Source: SVTX01 sp964629615
GTDB lineage: Bacteria; Bacillota; Clostridia; Oscillospirales; CAG-272
Direction of reading: 5' to 3'
NCBI GenBank assembly: GCA_964629615.1
Contig: CAZVUD010000043.1
Span: 1-11,539, forward strand
Length of the DNA: 11,539 nt
Below, in pieces: positions 1-5,474 of this stretch (within the stretch, counting starts at the first letter, position 1; the number at the start of each line of letters is the position of its first letter). The translations under genes were made by a program, and so were the position numbers. The notes below the pieces were generated by a model, which saw only the letters and a program-made list of their open reading frames with translations, searched no databases and was not told where the DNA came from.

Positions 1-10
1 GCAGATTGCT

Positions 11-40
11 TTGACTCTATTGATGTGTGAATCTTATCGC
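11..40 (+). promoter_or_regulatory. Weak candidate promoter for the left-end RNA
   Basis: TTGACT at 11-16 matches the -35 consensus at five of six bases. The best -10 at suitable spacing is the poor TATCGC at 35-40 (18-bp spacer). A start near 45 would fall just before the long helix of the RNA. The weak -10 keeps this tentative. Confidence 0.25.
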
Positions 41-253
41 TTTCGGGTACAGGTAAGCTAAAAAAGTAAAAACTGCTAAAAGCTTTTTGTGGAGTCACAG
101 TCCCCGTAAGCGAGCCATGCGAGCTTTGTGGGACCGGGTAGTGCGCCGCAAGTTTCAGTACTTTGGCTTACCCAAGCAGGTCACATCAGTGCAAAAATTA
201 GCTTTTGGAGGCGAATCCCGAAGCTTTTTCTTTGCTTACGCAAACAAGAAATT
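41..253 (+). ncRNA. Probable structured non-coding RNA
   Basis: No convincing protein gene lies here, but the + strand can form a long closing helix. Positions 52-59 pair with 165-172, 63-68 with 159-164 (three-A bulge), 70-74 with 151-155, and 75-76 with 148-149, about 21 base pairs in total. The enclosed part is G+C-rich and contains further complementary pieces such as 79-84 with 122-127. Downstream, 201-225 and 231-245 can form short hairpins, and a terminator hairpin follows at 254-289. A nested helix ending in a terminator, within otherwise A+T-rich surroundings, suggests a stable RNA of roughly 200-250 nt. I do not recognise the family; the raiA motif RNA of Clostridia is one candidate of similar size. 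Both ends are approximate. A leader or attenuator RNA is a less likely alternative, because no gene follows in the same direction before 1889. Confidence 0.45.
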
Positions 254-295
254 GAGTGCCGAGACTCCTTTTTTAGAAACTCGGCACTCTTGTTA
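254..295. terminator. Hairpin terminator, possibly bidirectional
   Basis: GAGTGCCGAG at 254-263 and CTCGGCACTC at 280-289 form a perfect 10-bp stem with a 16-nt loop. On the + strand it is followed by a T-rich tract (CTTGTTAATTAC), and on the minus strand by AATTTCTTG. It would end the left-end RNA on the + strand and could also end the minus-strand two-gene operon whose last stop codon is at 380. Positions 297-379 show no gene or other clear signal. Confidence 0.65.
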
Positions 296-379
296 ATTAC
301 TTTATTCGATTCTTGTTTGACAAAGCCTGACATGACCGTTCTCGCCATGAGATATTTCGAGGACGCCTATATCATCGCC

Positions 380-853
380 TTATTTTTTAACATTCAATTT
401 GACCACGCACGAGCCAAGGCTATGATATGTATTGATCTCGTATGCCATTATCTTGGCATATATTTTTTCATCGGCATATTTTTCAAGCGATAACGGTATT
501 GATTCTATGCACTCCGCGGGTCTGATCAGCCCGCTCTCGTACAGTATGTCGTCCTCCCCTTTCAAGATCCGAAGCTTCAGATATGCAGCATTAGAGCTTG
601 GAGATGTAAAAAAGATCTCGGACGAACCGTTATTTTCACGTATCTCCGCACACAAGCCGAATGTGAAGAAATACTGCTCGTTTTCAAACAAAGTGTAGCT
701 GTCGGGAAATTTGTCGGGCATATTTTTTGCATCTGCATCAAAGCTCGGAGCGACAAATTCATCATTTCGGGTCAGCAAACACACAAGTGCAAGCACAAGA
801 AAGACAAGCACTATGCTAAGTATTATGATAATTATTTTCTGCGATCGACTCAT
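380..853 (-). CDS. Short membrane-anchored extracytoplasmic protein (paralogue of its upstream neighbour)
   Basis: This encodes 157 residues. Residues 1-5 are polar with basic residues, residues 6-28 are a strongly hydrophobic single membrane segment, and the rest is soluble and predicted to lie outside the cell. There is no lipobox and no LPXTG motif. The C-terminal 90 residues align by eye with the protein encoded at 900-1412: an FF.SP / YF.NP turn, then a strand, then a YESGLI.P / ARSGAI.P motif, then alternating strands, the pattern of a small beta-sandwich. The ATG at 853 has an AAGGG ribosome binding site a few bases upstream. The gap to the upstream gene is 46 bp, so both are probably co-transcribed. 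I recognise the general style from Clostridia but cannot name a function; a surface-assembly or adhesion accessory role is inference. Confidence 0.75.
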   Translation of the reverse strand: MSRSQKIIIIILSIVLVFLVLALVCLLTRNDEFVAPSFDADAKNMPDKFPDSYTLFENEQYFFTFGLCAEIRENNGSSEIFFTSPSSNAAYLKLRILKGEDDILYESGLIRPAECIESIPLSLEKYADEKIYAKIMAYEINTYHSLGSCVVKLNVKK

Positions 854-899
854 ATTATCCCTTTTCAGATCTGAATTTTTATATTTGCTTACTTAAGTT

Positions 900-1412
900 C
901 TACTCATTTACGATAGCTGTAACATGAAGATCGGTCGTAACGACTGACAGCTCCGCGGTATCCTTGTCGTAATATGACAGCTTAAGCTTGCACTCGTATT
1001 CTCCCTGCGAAAGATATTTCGACGCGTCATTTAATTTGAGCACCTCAAGCCGTGAACCGGGTGGTATAGCTCCGCTCCTTGCCACCTCGACGCCATGGAT
1101 ATCAAGCGTCAATACCACGCTCTGCATAGAACGCTTGGGATTGGCAAAGTAGAGTCTTGCCACGCCGTCCGAGAGATCTATATGCATCTCTTTTCCATAG
1201 GATATGCTGACCGCGCCGCCGTTTTCGCTTTGCGGCTTCAGCTCTATCGGGTCATCTCCCATTATAGTTTCAAGATTTTTGTCGGGCTCTATCGGATTGT
1301 AGTCAGGCACAGCTTTGCGGTCAACAAGCAAGCATGCTATCACTGCCAAAAGGCAAACTATGATGCCTGCAAACACAGATGCCAATATCGTAAATTGCTT
1401 TTTGCCGTACAT
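900..1412 (-). CDS. Short membrane-anchored extracytoplasmic protein, first gene of a two-gene operon
   Basis: This encodes 170 residues. The open frame reaches upstream to an ATG at 1463, but that codon lies inside the promoter -10 region. The ATG at 1412 has GTGGAGG directly in front and starts a proper membrane anchor: a short basic head (MYGKKQ), a hydrophobic segment at about residues 7-29, then a charged proline-rich linker. The outer domain, roughly residues 65-170, contains LYFANP, ARSGAIPPG and a series of alternating hydrophobic strands. It resembles the downstream 157-residue protein, so the two probably arose by duplication. A full-consensus promoter sits 54-82 bp upstream of the start. 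No enzyme motif is visible. The partner is plausibly the divergently encoded secreted protein at 1889-2419. Confidence 0.75.
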   Translation of the reverse strand: MYGKKQFTILASVFAGIIVCLLAVIACLLVDRKAVPDYNPIEPDKNLETIMGDDPIELKPQSENGGAVSISYGKEMHIDLSDGVARLYFANPKRSMQSVVLTLDIHGVEVARSGAIPPGSRLEVLKLNDASKYLSQGEYECKLKLSYYDKDTAELSVVTTDLHVTAIVNE

Positions 1413-1465
1413 TTTTCCTCCACTGTCAATTCTATTTGTGGATATTGCCCACATATTATGCAAAC

Positions 1466-1494
1466 ATTATACTATTTTTGAGCTGATATGTCAA
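1466..1494 (-). promoter_or_regulatory. Consensus sigma-A promoter of the anchored-protein operon
   Basis: Reading the minus strand, TTGACA (1494-1489), a 17-bp spacer and TATAAT (1471-1466) match the consensus at every position. Transcription should start near 1459, giving a leader of about 47 nt. This rules out the ATG at 1463 as a translation start. Confidence 0.85.
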
Positions 1495-1813
1495 TATATA
1501 TTGATAATAATTTGAGATTTTTATTGTGATGTTCAATATCACTATTCTCTACAAAATAAAAATACTTTACGGCAAATTATTCAACAACGTTTGATTTTAA
1601 AAGGCAGATCTTACTTCGCTATCCAAGCTCAATTTCGCAAGCCAAGATTTTTTTAATGGATTTTTTGACAAATATTACCATGTTATAGTTTTATACGACA
1701 AATTTACACTCGAAACATCGAAATTTATTCGTCAATATGCACAAAAACAGTAGTATCGATTTATGCAACCATATGAAATTGCGAAAAGCGTCGTAAAAAA
1801 GCAGTTGTTCATA
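1495..1813. other. A+T-rich divergent intergenic region
   Basis: This stretch separates the minus-strand promoter at 1466-1494 from the + strand promoter at 1814-1842. I see no coding potential, RNA gene or strong repeat. A TTGACA at 1665-1670 has no acceptable -10 at 16-18 bp. A loose inverted similarity between about 1694-1705 and 1724-1735 is too weak to call an operator. Confidence 0.5.
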
Positions 1814-1842
1814 TTGACGCGCAAAAGAAAATGTATTAGAAT
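1814..1842 (+). promoter_or_regulatory. Promoter of the secreted-protein gene
   Basis: TTGACG (1814-1819), a 17-bp spacer and TAGAAT (1837-1842) form a near-consensus sigma-A promoter. The predicted start near 1849 lies about 40 nt before the ATG at 1889. It lies downstream of the possible starts at 1763 and 1844, which decides the coding start. Confidence 0.75.
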
Positions 1843-1888
1843 AATGTCACGTATATGCTGTCAAAAAAATGACATTAATGAAAGTGAG

Positions 1889-2419
1889 ATGAGCTTTTTG
1901 AAGAAACTTTTTGCAACAATACTGGCATTTATCCTTGTCTTGTCGCCCTTGACCTTAGGCGTGAGTGCGGCAGATATAAAAAAGCAGGATTCGCACAATG
2001 TTCTGGCATCATATGTAGGCAGTCAGACTGAGGAGATCGTATCAGTAGACCTGTCTTGGGGTAGCTTTGAATTTGTATATAATGCAGAAAATCTTGGTAC
2101 TTGGGATCCCGAAGCCCATCAGTATTATGGCGGTACGAAAGCCAAGTGGACCTATGAAGACGGCGCAAATGTTCTTACGATAACAAACCATTCAAATGTC
2201 GCTGTCAAGGCAACTCTTACATATTTGTCAAATGATGTAGCAATAACCGGAAGCTTTAACACCGGCACGGTAGATATCCCTGCAGCAACTGCGGACAATG
2301 TACCGTGTGTAGCCGTTAAGCTCACTCTCTCGGGTCAGCTTGATCCCACAAATAAAAACTATTCGCTTCAGGAAAACAACAAATACCTGATAGGCTCTGT
2401 ATGTGTTGATATCAAGTAA
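1889..2419 (+). CDS. Secreted protein with N-terminal signal peptide
   Basis: This encodes 176 residues. The frame is open from 1763, but the promoter at 1814-1842 and the signal peptide place the start at the ATG at 1889 (an in-frame TTG at 1898 is the alternative). Residues 1-27 form a classical signal peptide: two lysines, a hydrophobic core, then a VSA-A cleavage site, leaving about 149 mature residues. The mature part has a VDLSWGSFEFVY segment, a TWDPEAHQYYGG segment, then a TITNHSNVAVKATLTY segment, typical of beta-sandwich surface proteins. There is no LPXTG anchor and no cysteine triad. I associate this tryptophan-rich strand plus NHSN pattern with uncharacterised secreted proteins of Clostridia. 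Its position divergent to two membrane-anchored proteins suggests a joint envelope role (inference). The ribosome binding site (AAAGTGAG) is weak and close to the ATG. Confidence 0.75.
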   Translation: MSFLKKLFATILAFILVLSPLTLGVSAADIKKQDSHNVLASYVGSQTEEIVSVDLSWGSFEFVYNAENLGTWDPEAHQYYGGTKAKWTYEDGANVLTITNHSNVAVKATLTYLSNDVAITGSFNTGTVDIPAATADNVPCVAVKLTLSGQLDPTNKNYSLQENNKYLIGSVCVDIK

Positions 2420-2525
2420 CATATTCAAAACGAAGGCAAAACTTATATTGACAGCTGAGATATGCCTTGTTTGATATTGAATTCAGAACATTAACACGTA
2501 TCATATATTTTCACATCGCCAAAAT

Positions 2526-2574
2526 AAGGGGCTGAGTCATTTGCTTCTCAATTAAGCTTTTGACTCAGCCCCTT
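2526..2574. terminator. Strong hairpin, probable bidirectional terminator
   Basis: AAGGGGCTGAGTCA (2526-2539) and TGACTCAGCCCCTT (2561-2574) are perfect 14-bp inverted arms. The 21-nt loop contains a further GCTT/AAGC pair. The + side is followed by GTTATTAA and the minus side by ATTTTGG, both modestly T-rich. It lies about 105 bp after the secreted-protein stop and about 70 bp past the end of the broken gene on the minus strand, so it can serve both. Confidence 0.7.
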
Positions 2575-2642
2575 GTTATTAACGCATCATTTTAGGCTTC
2601 TCTTTTTCCGTCCTCTGCATCGCGATTTTTTGTTGTTAATTA

Positions 2643-3120
2643 TTACGTCAAAATGATTTTTTTGATTTTATAAGTCAAGGCAACTCCATGTATTTTAAAA
2701 CAATCGCCAACTTTCATCCCAACAAAAGATTTTTGTTCAGGCTTTTCTTTTGTGTCAATAGAAAATGTAGTTTCCTTATTTTCATCCAAAATCATTGCAA
2801 TTATTCTACATCGTTCAGTAACAGCATAACTTGCTAATTCTCGATTATTGTACAAATTAGGCACAGTTGTTCTGCTTTTTATTATTCTATTATTTTTATT
2901 GTGCCTTATTATTAATTATTTCATTTTGACATGCAAATAATTCTTGACTTTCTTCGTTTGCAATAAGATTAGGTATTTTAGTTAAATTCATATTATCATC
3001 ACAAAAAATCAGTTTAGCAATTTGCCAATGACGCGCATGGCTCTTCCAACCATATTTCTCATCTGATCCTCTATATATACATTCTACTACAATTATATGA
3101 TTTTGTCAATATAATGTCAT
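2643..3120 (-). pseudogene. Broken gene: early stop plus frameshift in a ~158-residue hypothetical protein
   Basis: Two protein-like open stretches abut in different frames. The first begins with ATG at 3120, meets TGA at 3108-3106 after four codons, then stays open for 69 codons to a TAA at 2898-2896. It contains ECIYRGSDEKYGW, SHARHWQIAKLIF and NLIANEESQELFACQNEI. The second is open in another frame from 2915 to the stop at 2645-2643, overlapping the end of the first. It has no start codon before a GTG at 2864, which lacks a ribosome binding site. Its C-terminal VGMKVGDCFKI...YKIKKI loosely recalls the C-terminal GreA/GreB fold; this is weak. One indel near 2896-2915 and one base change at the TGA would restore a single gene. 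An AAGGAGG sits at 3148-3142, too far (21 nt) from the ATG for normal use. Independent small genes are possible but less likely. Confidence 0.5.
3081..3109 (-). promoter_or_regulatory. Promoter-like site inside the broken gene
   Basis: On the minus strand TTGACA (3109-3104), a 17-bp spacer and TAGAAT (3086-3081) match a sigma-A promoter at eleven of twelve bases. It overlaps the premature TGA. A transcript from about 3074 would start with a 17-codon ATG frame (ATG at 3065) ending in TGA, then the remnant. It may be a real promoter or a chance match in A+T-rich decayed DNA. Confidence 0.45.
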
Positions 3121-3211
3121 ATTGTTTTATAAGTATTAAGTCCTCCTTAAATGTATGGTGCTTTTTCCCTTTTTATCGGAATTTTTTGATAAAGCACTCA
3201 GGTATTTCCCC

Positions 3212-3871
3212 TCACTTATCACATCTTTTTGTGCGCTTTTTATAGTCTGCGCTGATATCATCGCTCCAATCGGAGCTGAGATGCGCACTTGCTCTGACAT
3301 TGCAAACTGCTTTTGCAAGCGACTCATAAAGGATCTGCGTGCCTTCTCCGTCGGCGTTATAGTTCACTGCTCTGTCACGGCTAATGCCGTAGCGTGCGGC
3401 AGTTTCAACGGCATCAATGTTTGCTCCGATAAAGAGAAACTCCCAACCGTATTTCTCCTTTTGCCGTTCTATCATCTTTTTGACCTGCGCGCTTGTGTAA
3501 CGGTGGCTTGCGTTCTCCTGCCCATCTGTCGTAATAACGAACATCGTATGCTTTGGCACGTCCTCATCGCGAGCATATTTATGAATATTCTCTATATGGT
3601 GTATCGCTCCGCCGATGGCATCAATAAGTGCCGTACATCCGCAAGCGGAATAGTCCTTATCAGTCATCAGAGGTACATTTTCAAGCTTCACGCGGTCGTA
3701 CAAGACCTCGCTTTCGTCGCTGAAAAGCAGAGTAGATACATAGCAATCTCCGTCCTGCTTCTTTTGCTTTTCAATCATAGAATTAAAGCCGCCGATGGTA
3801 TCCCTCTCAAGCCCTGCCATAGATCCGCTTCTGTCCAAAATAAATACGAGTTCAGTAATGTTGTTTTTCAT
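3212..3871 (-). CDS. VWA-domain protein (TerY-like), intact MIDAS metal site
   Basis: This encodes 219 residues, nearly all one von Willebrand factor A domain. The metal-ion-dependent adhesion site is complete: DRSGSM at residues 13-18 (D13, S15, S17), T80 in GCTAL, and D116 in TTDGQEN. There is no signal peptide or membrane segment, so it acts in the cytoplasm. Soluble bacterial VWA proteins of this type (TerY group) are thought to scaffold metal-dependent complexes in stress or defence systems; that is family knowledge, not shown here. The ATG at 3871 has a good AAGGGAGG eight bases upstream. Its leader carries a promoter inside the loop of a 15-bp inverted repeat that includes this ribosome binding site. 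It follows the macro-domain gene and a 125-residue gene in the same direction with an 81-bp gap. No convincing terminator was seen after it. Confidence 0.85.
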   Translation of the reverse strand: MKNNITELVFILDRSGSMAGLERDTIGGFNSMIEKQKKQDGDCYVSTLLFSDESEVLYDRVKLENVPLMTDKDYSACGCTALIDAIGGAIHHIENIHKYARDEDVPKHTMFVITTDGQENASHRYTSAQVKKMIERQKEKYGWEFLFIGANIDAVETAARYGISRDRAVNYNADGEGTQILYESLAKAVCNVRASAHLSSDWSDDISADYKKRTKRCDK

Positions 3872-3876
3872 AATGA

Positions 3877-3930
3877 AAACCTCCCTTTGTGTTGTTGTGC
3901 CTTCATTATAGCACTCACAAAGGGAGGTTT
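3877..3930 (-). promoter_or_regulatory. 15-bp inverted repeat enclosing a promoter and masking a ribosome binding site
   Basis: AAACCTCCCTTTGTG at 3877-3891 is perfectly repeated in inverted form at 3916-3930, with a 24-nt loop. On the minus strand the loop contains TGC-TATAAT (3913-3905), an extended -10 without a good -35. Starts from it (about 3898) would lack the 5' arm, leaving AAGGGAGG (3887-3880) free for the VWA gene. Read-through transcripts from upstream would contain both arms and could fold, hiding that site. A DNA operator pair or an attenuator hairpin are alternative readings. Confidence 0.6.
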
Positions 3931-3952
3931 GGTCGCTTCGTATGCGACAATA

Positions 3953-4330
3953 TTATGATATTTTTTCTTGTATTTCCAATATAACTTCCTTAGCACTCAT
4001 TTCGATACCGACGCCATCAAAAATTATAGAAATATCGTTTGAAGCTTCTATATTAACTTCATATAGCCATCTGACGACCACATCAAGATTAATATTGTAA
4101 TTTTGCAATTCCTTTATATGAAAGCAAAACAAGATCTCATTCTCATAAGACTTTGCTGTTATATGAGCATCCTTTCCATTACACGAAATATACTCAAGGC
4201 TCCAATCGTGCAGTTGATCGTTAGCGTCAACTTCTTCCTTGATTTCATTAATTTCGGTGATTTTCGTGATTCGTGTTTTATGTTCGTGTTTTTTGCTGTC
4301 CTTGAAAACAATATATTCTTGAGTCCTCAC
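3953..4330 (-). CDS. Hypothetical protein of 125 residues, coupled to the macro-domain gene
   Basis: This encodes 125 residues, soluble, rich in acidic and basic residues, with no signal peptide, membrane segment or recognised motif. The first third (residues 1-40) is highly charged and lysine/glutamate-rich. The rest alternates strand-like and helix-like segments (WSLEYISC, EILFCFHIKEL, VVVRWLYEV, ISIIFDGVGIEM) and ends in a helix. The start is GTG at 4330, three bases after the stop of the macro-domain gene; its GGAGGG ribosome binding site lies in the last codons of that gene. This arrangement implies translational coupling and a matched amount of the two proteins. I cannot assign a family; a partner of the macro-domain protein is the most natural inference. 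A small hairpin (3932-3936 with 3944-3948) lies just past its stop and is too weak to call a terminator. Confidence 0.75.
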   Translation of the reverse strand: MRTQEYIVFKDSKKHEHKTRITKITEINEIKEEVDANDQLHDWSLEYISCNGKDAHITAKSYENEILFCFHIKELQNYNINLDVVVRWLYEVNIEASNDISIIFDGVGIEMSAKEVILEIQEKIS

Positions 4331-4333
4331 AAC

Positions 4334-5356
4334 TTACCCTCCAAGCAAGCTCTGATCAAAAGCAAACAGAGCCTCGTTTATTTCAAAAATATTGTAATTG
4401 CCGCGACTGATAAAATATTCAATGATGATATCGAACTTATTACTGTGAGATAGCGCAAAGCCTGCCTTGCGAAGCATATCCTCGGTTTCCGATAGTGAAA
4501 GCTCCAGAGAGATCGCAAAAGCAATGGCTGTGGGCTTGCTCGGCTTATAGTTAATATCGCTCCTTATTTTGGAAAACAACTTTCGGTCAATATTAGCCTT
4601 CTTATAGCACATGGCATCGGTAATTCCCTTTTCGTCTATTTTTCGCAGAAGCATCTGCGAAAAGCTCTCATCCATGTCTTTGAGCTTTGCATCCAAGTCA
4701 TCATTGGAAAACATAGCCGCATGATCGCACATTTCAAATAGATCATCCGATTTTTTCCTTTTTGTGCGCGTCGCCTTTTTGGGTACTATGCTTGCACAGA
4801 TGCGCCCACGGCTATAGTCGGTATGCCCGTCTGCGTAATTATCATCAATATATTCGGCAATATCCGAGAACAGCTTCTCACTTATCTTGTAAGCCGCCTT
4901 ATCGAATATGACGATATATACCGTCATTTCATTTTCAAAAAGAAAGTCGCTGATAGTGTCGATAGCGACCCTCAAGGCTTGATCCTTTGGGTATCTGTAC
5001 GCCCCCGACGAGATAAGCGGAAAGGCAACTGAGTTGCAGTTATGCTCCTTTGCGAGAGCCAAAGACTCGCGATAGCAGGATACAAGCAGATCTTCCTCAT
5101 CGTGCATGCCGTCGATATATATAGGACCTACGGTATGTATTATGTACTTTGAAGGCAGATCATATCCGCCGGTTATCTTCGCCTCCCCCGTCTTGCAAGA
5201 GCCAAGTAATCTGCACTCGGCAAGCAGCATGGGACCTGCGGCGCGGTGTATCGCACCGTCAACACCTCCGCCGCCGAGCAGCGACCTGTTGGCAGCATTG
5301 ACAATGGCATCCACCTTCATTTTTGTTATATCGTTTCTTACTATTATAAGCGGCAT
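4334..5356 (-). CDS. Macro-domain (ADP-ribose-binding) protein with HTH-like C-terminal region
   Basis: This encodes 340 residues. Residues 1-170 are a macro domain of the MacroD/YmdB-like type: VDAIVNAAN (15-23), the glycine loop LLGGGGVDGAIHRAAGP (26-42), GGYDLP...IIHTVGP (63-78) and the phosphate-loop segment FPLISSGAYRYP (112-123). Members bind ADP-ribose and some remove ADP-ribose or O-acetyl groups. The asparagine and glycine-loop residues expected for hydrolysis are present, so activity is plausible. A basic linker (193-202, KKATRTKRKK) leads to a helical part at 231-340. In it, KKANIDRKLFSKIRSD...KPSKPTAIAFAISLELS resembles an XRE-type helix-turn-helix, followed by LRKAGFALS and a further helical tail. 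The ATG has AAAGGAGG upstream. The gene has its own promoter, 118 bp after hsdR, and starts a coupled pair with the 125-residue gene. The HTH reading is inference from pattern; protein-protein binding is the alternative. Confidence 0.88.
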   Translation of the reverse strand: MPLIIVRNDITKMKVDAIVNAANRSLLGGGGVDGAIHRAAGPMLLAECRLLGSCKTGEAKITGGYDLPSKYIIHTVGPIYIDGMHDEEDLLVSCYRESLALAKEHNCNSVAFPLISSGAYRYPKDQALRVAIDTISDFLFENEMTVYIVIFDKAAYKISEKLFSDIAEYIDDNYADGHTDYSRGRICASIVPKKATRTKRKKSDDLFEMCDHAAMFSNDDLDAKLKDMDESFSQMLLRKIDEKGITDAMCYKKANIDRKLFSKIRSDINYKPSKPTAIAFAISLELSLSETEDMLRKAGFALSHSNKFDIIIEYFISRGNYNIFEINEALFAFDQSLLGG

Positions 5357-5422
5357 AAAGCCTCCTTTGGCGGCAAAATAAAATCAGCTTCTTGTTTTTC
5401 ACCGCTCTTATCTGTTAATTAC

Positions 5423-5451
5423 ATTATAGCATAAAACAACTTTAATTGCAA
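5423..5451 (-). promoter_or_regulatory. Promoter of the macro-domain operon
   Basis: On the minus strand TTGCAA (5451-5446), a 17-bp spacer and TGC-TATAAT (-10 at 5428-5423) form an extended -10 sigma-A promoter with a moderate -35. The start near 5416 gives a leader of about 60 nt. It lies between hsdR and the macro gene, so the macro gene need not depend on the hsd promoter. No clear terminator separates it from hsdR. Confidence 0.75.
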
Positions 5452-5474
5452 TACTCAATATAGATCAGTAAAAT

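Noticed and set aside
128..493. 121-residue open frame on the + strand
   Set aside because: It runs through the RNA-like helix and the terminator hairpin and then antisense to the anchored-protein gene, with no ribosome binding site and a cysteine/phenylalanine-rich, non-protein-like composition.
1665..1697. TTGACA at 1665-1670 as a second + strand promoter
   Set aside because: The only TATA-like hexamers (1684, 1692) give spacers of 13 and 21 bp, outside the usable range.
2428..2472. AAAC-g-AAGGCA / TGCCTTGTTT stem just after the secreted-protein stop
   Set aside because: A bulge, a 24-nt loop and the absence of a T-run make it a poor terminator; the 14-bp hairpin at 2526-2574 is far better.
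3158..3197. Hairpin after the VWA gene as a terminator
   Set aside because: The two short 5-bp stems are separated by a one-sided ten-base bulge and no T-run follows on the minus strand.
3155..3958. 267-residue open frame on the + strand opposite the VWA gene
   Set aside because: The minus-strand VWA domain has a complete metal site, so this frame is its mirror; no ribosome binding site or recognisable domain.
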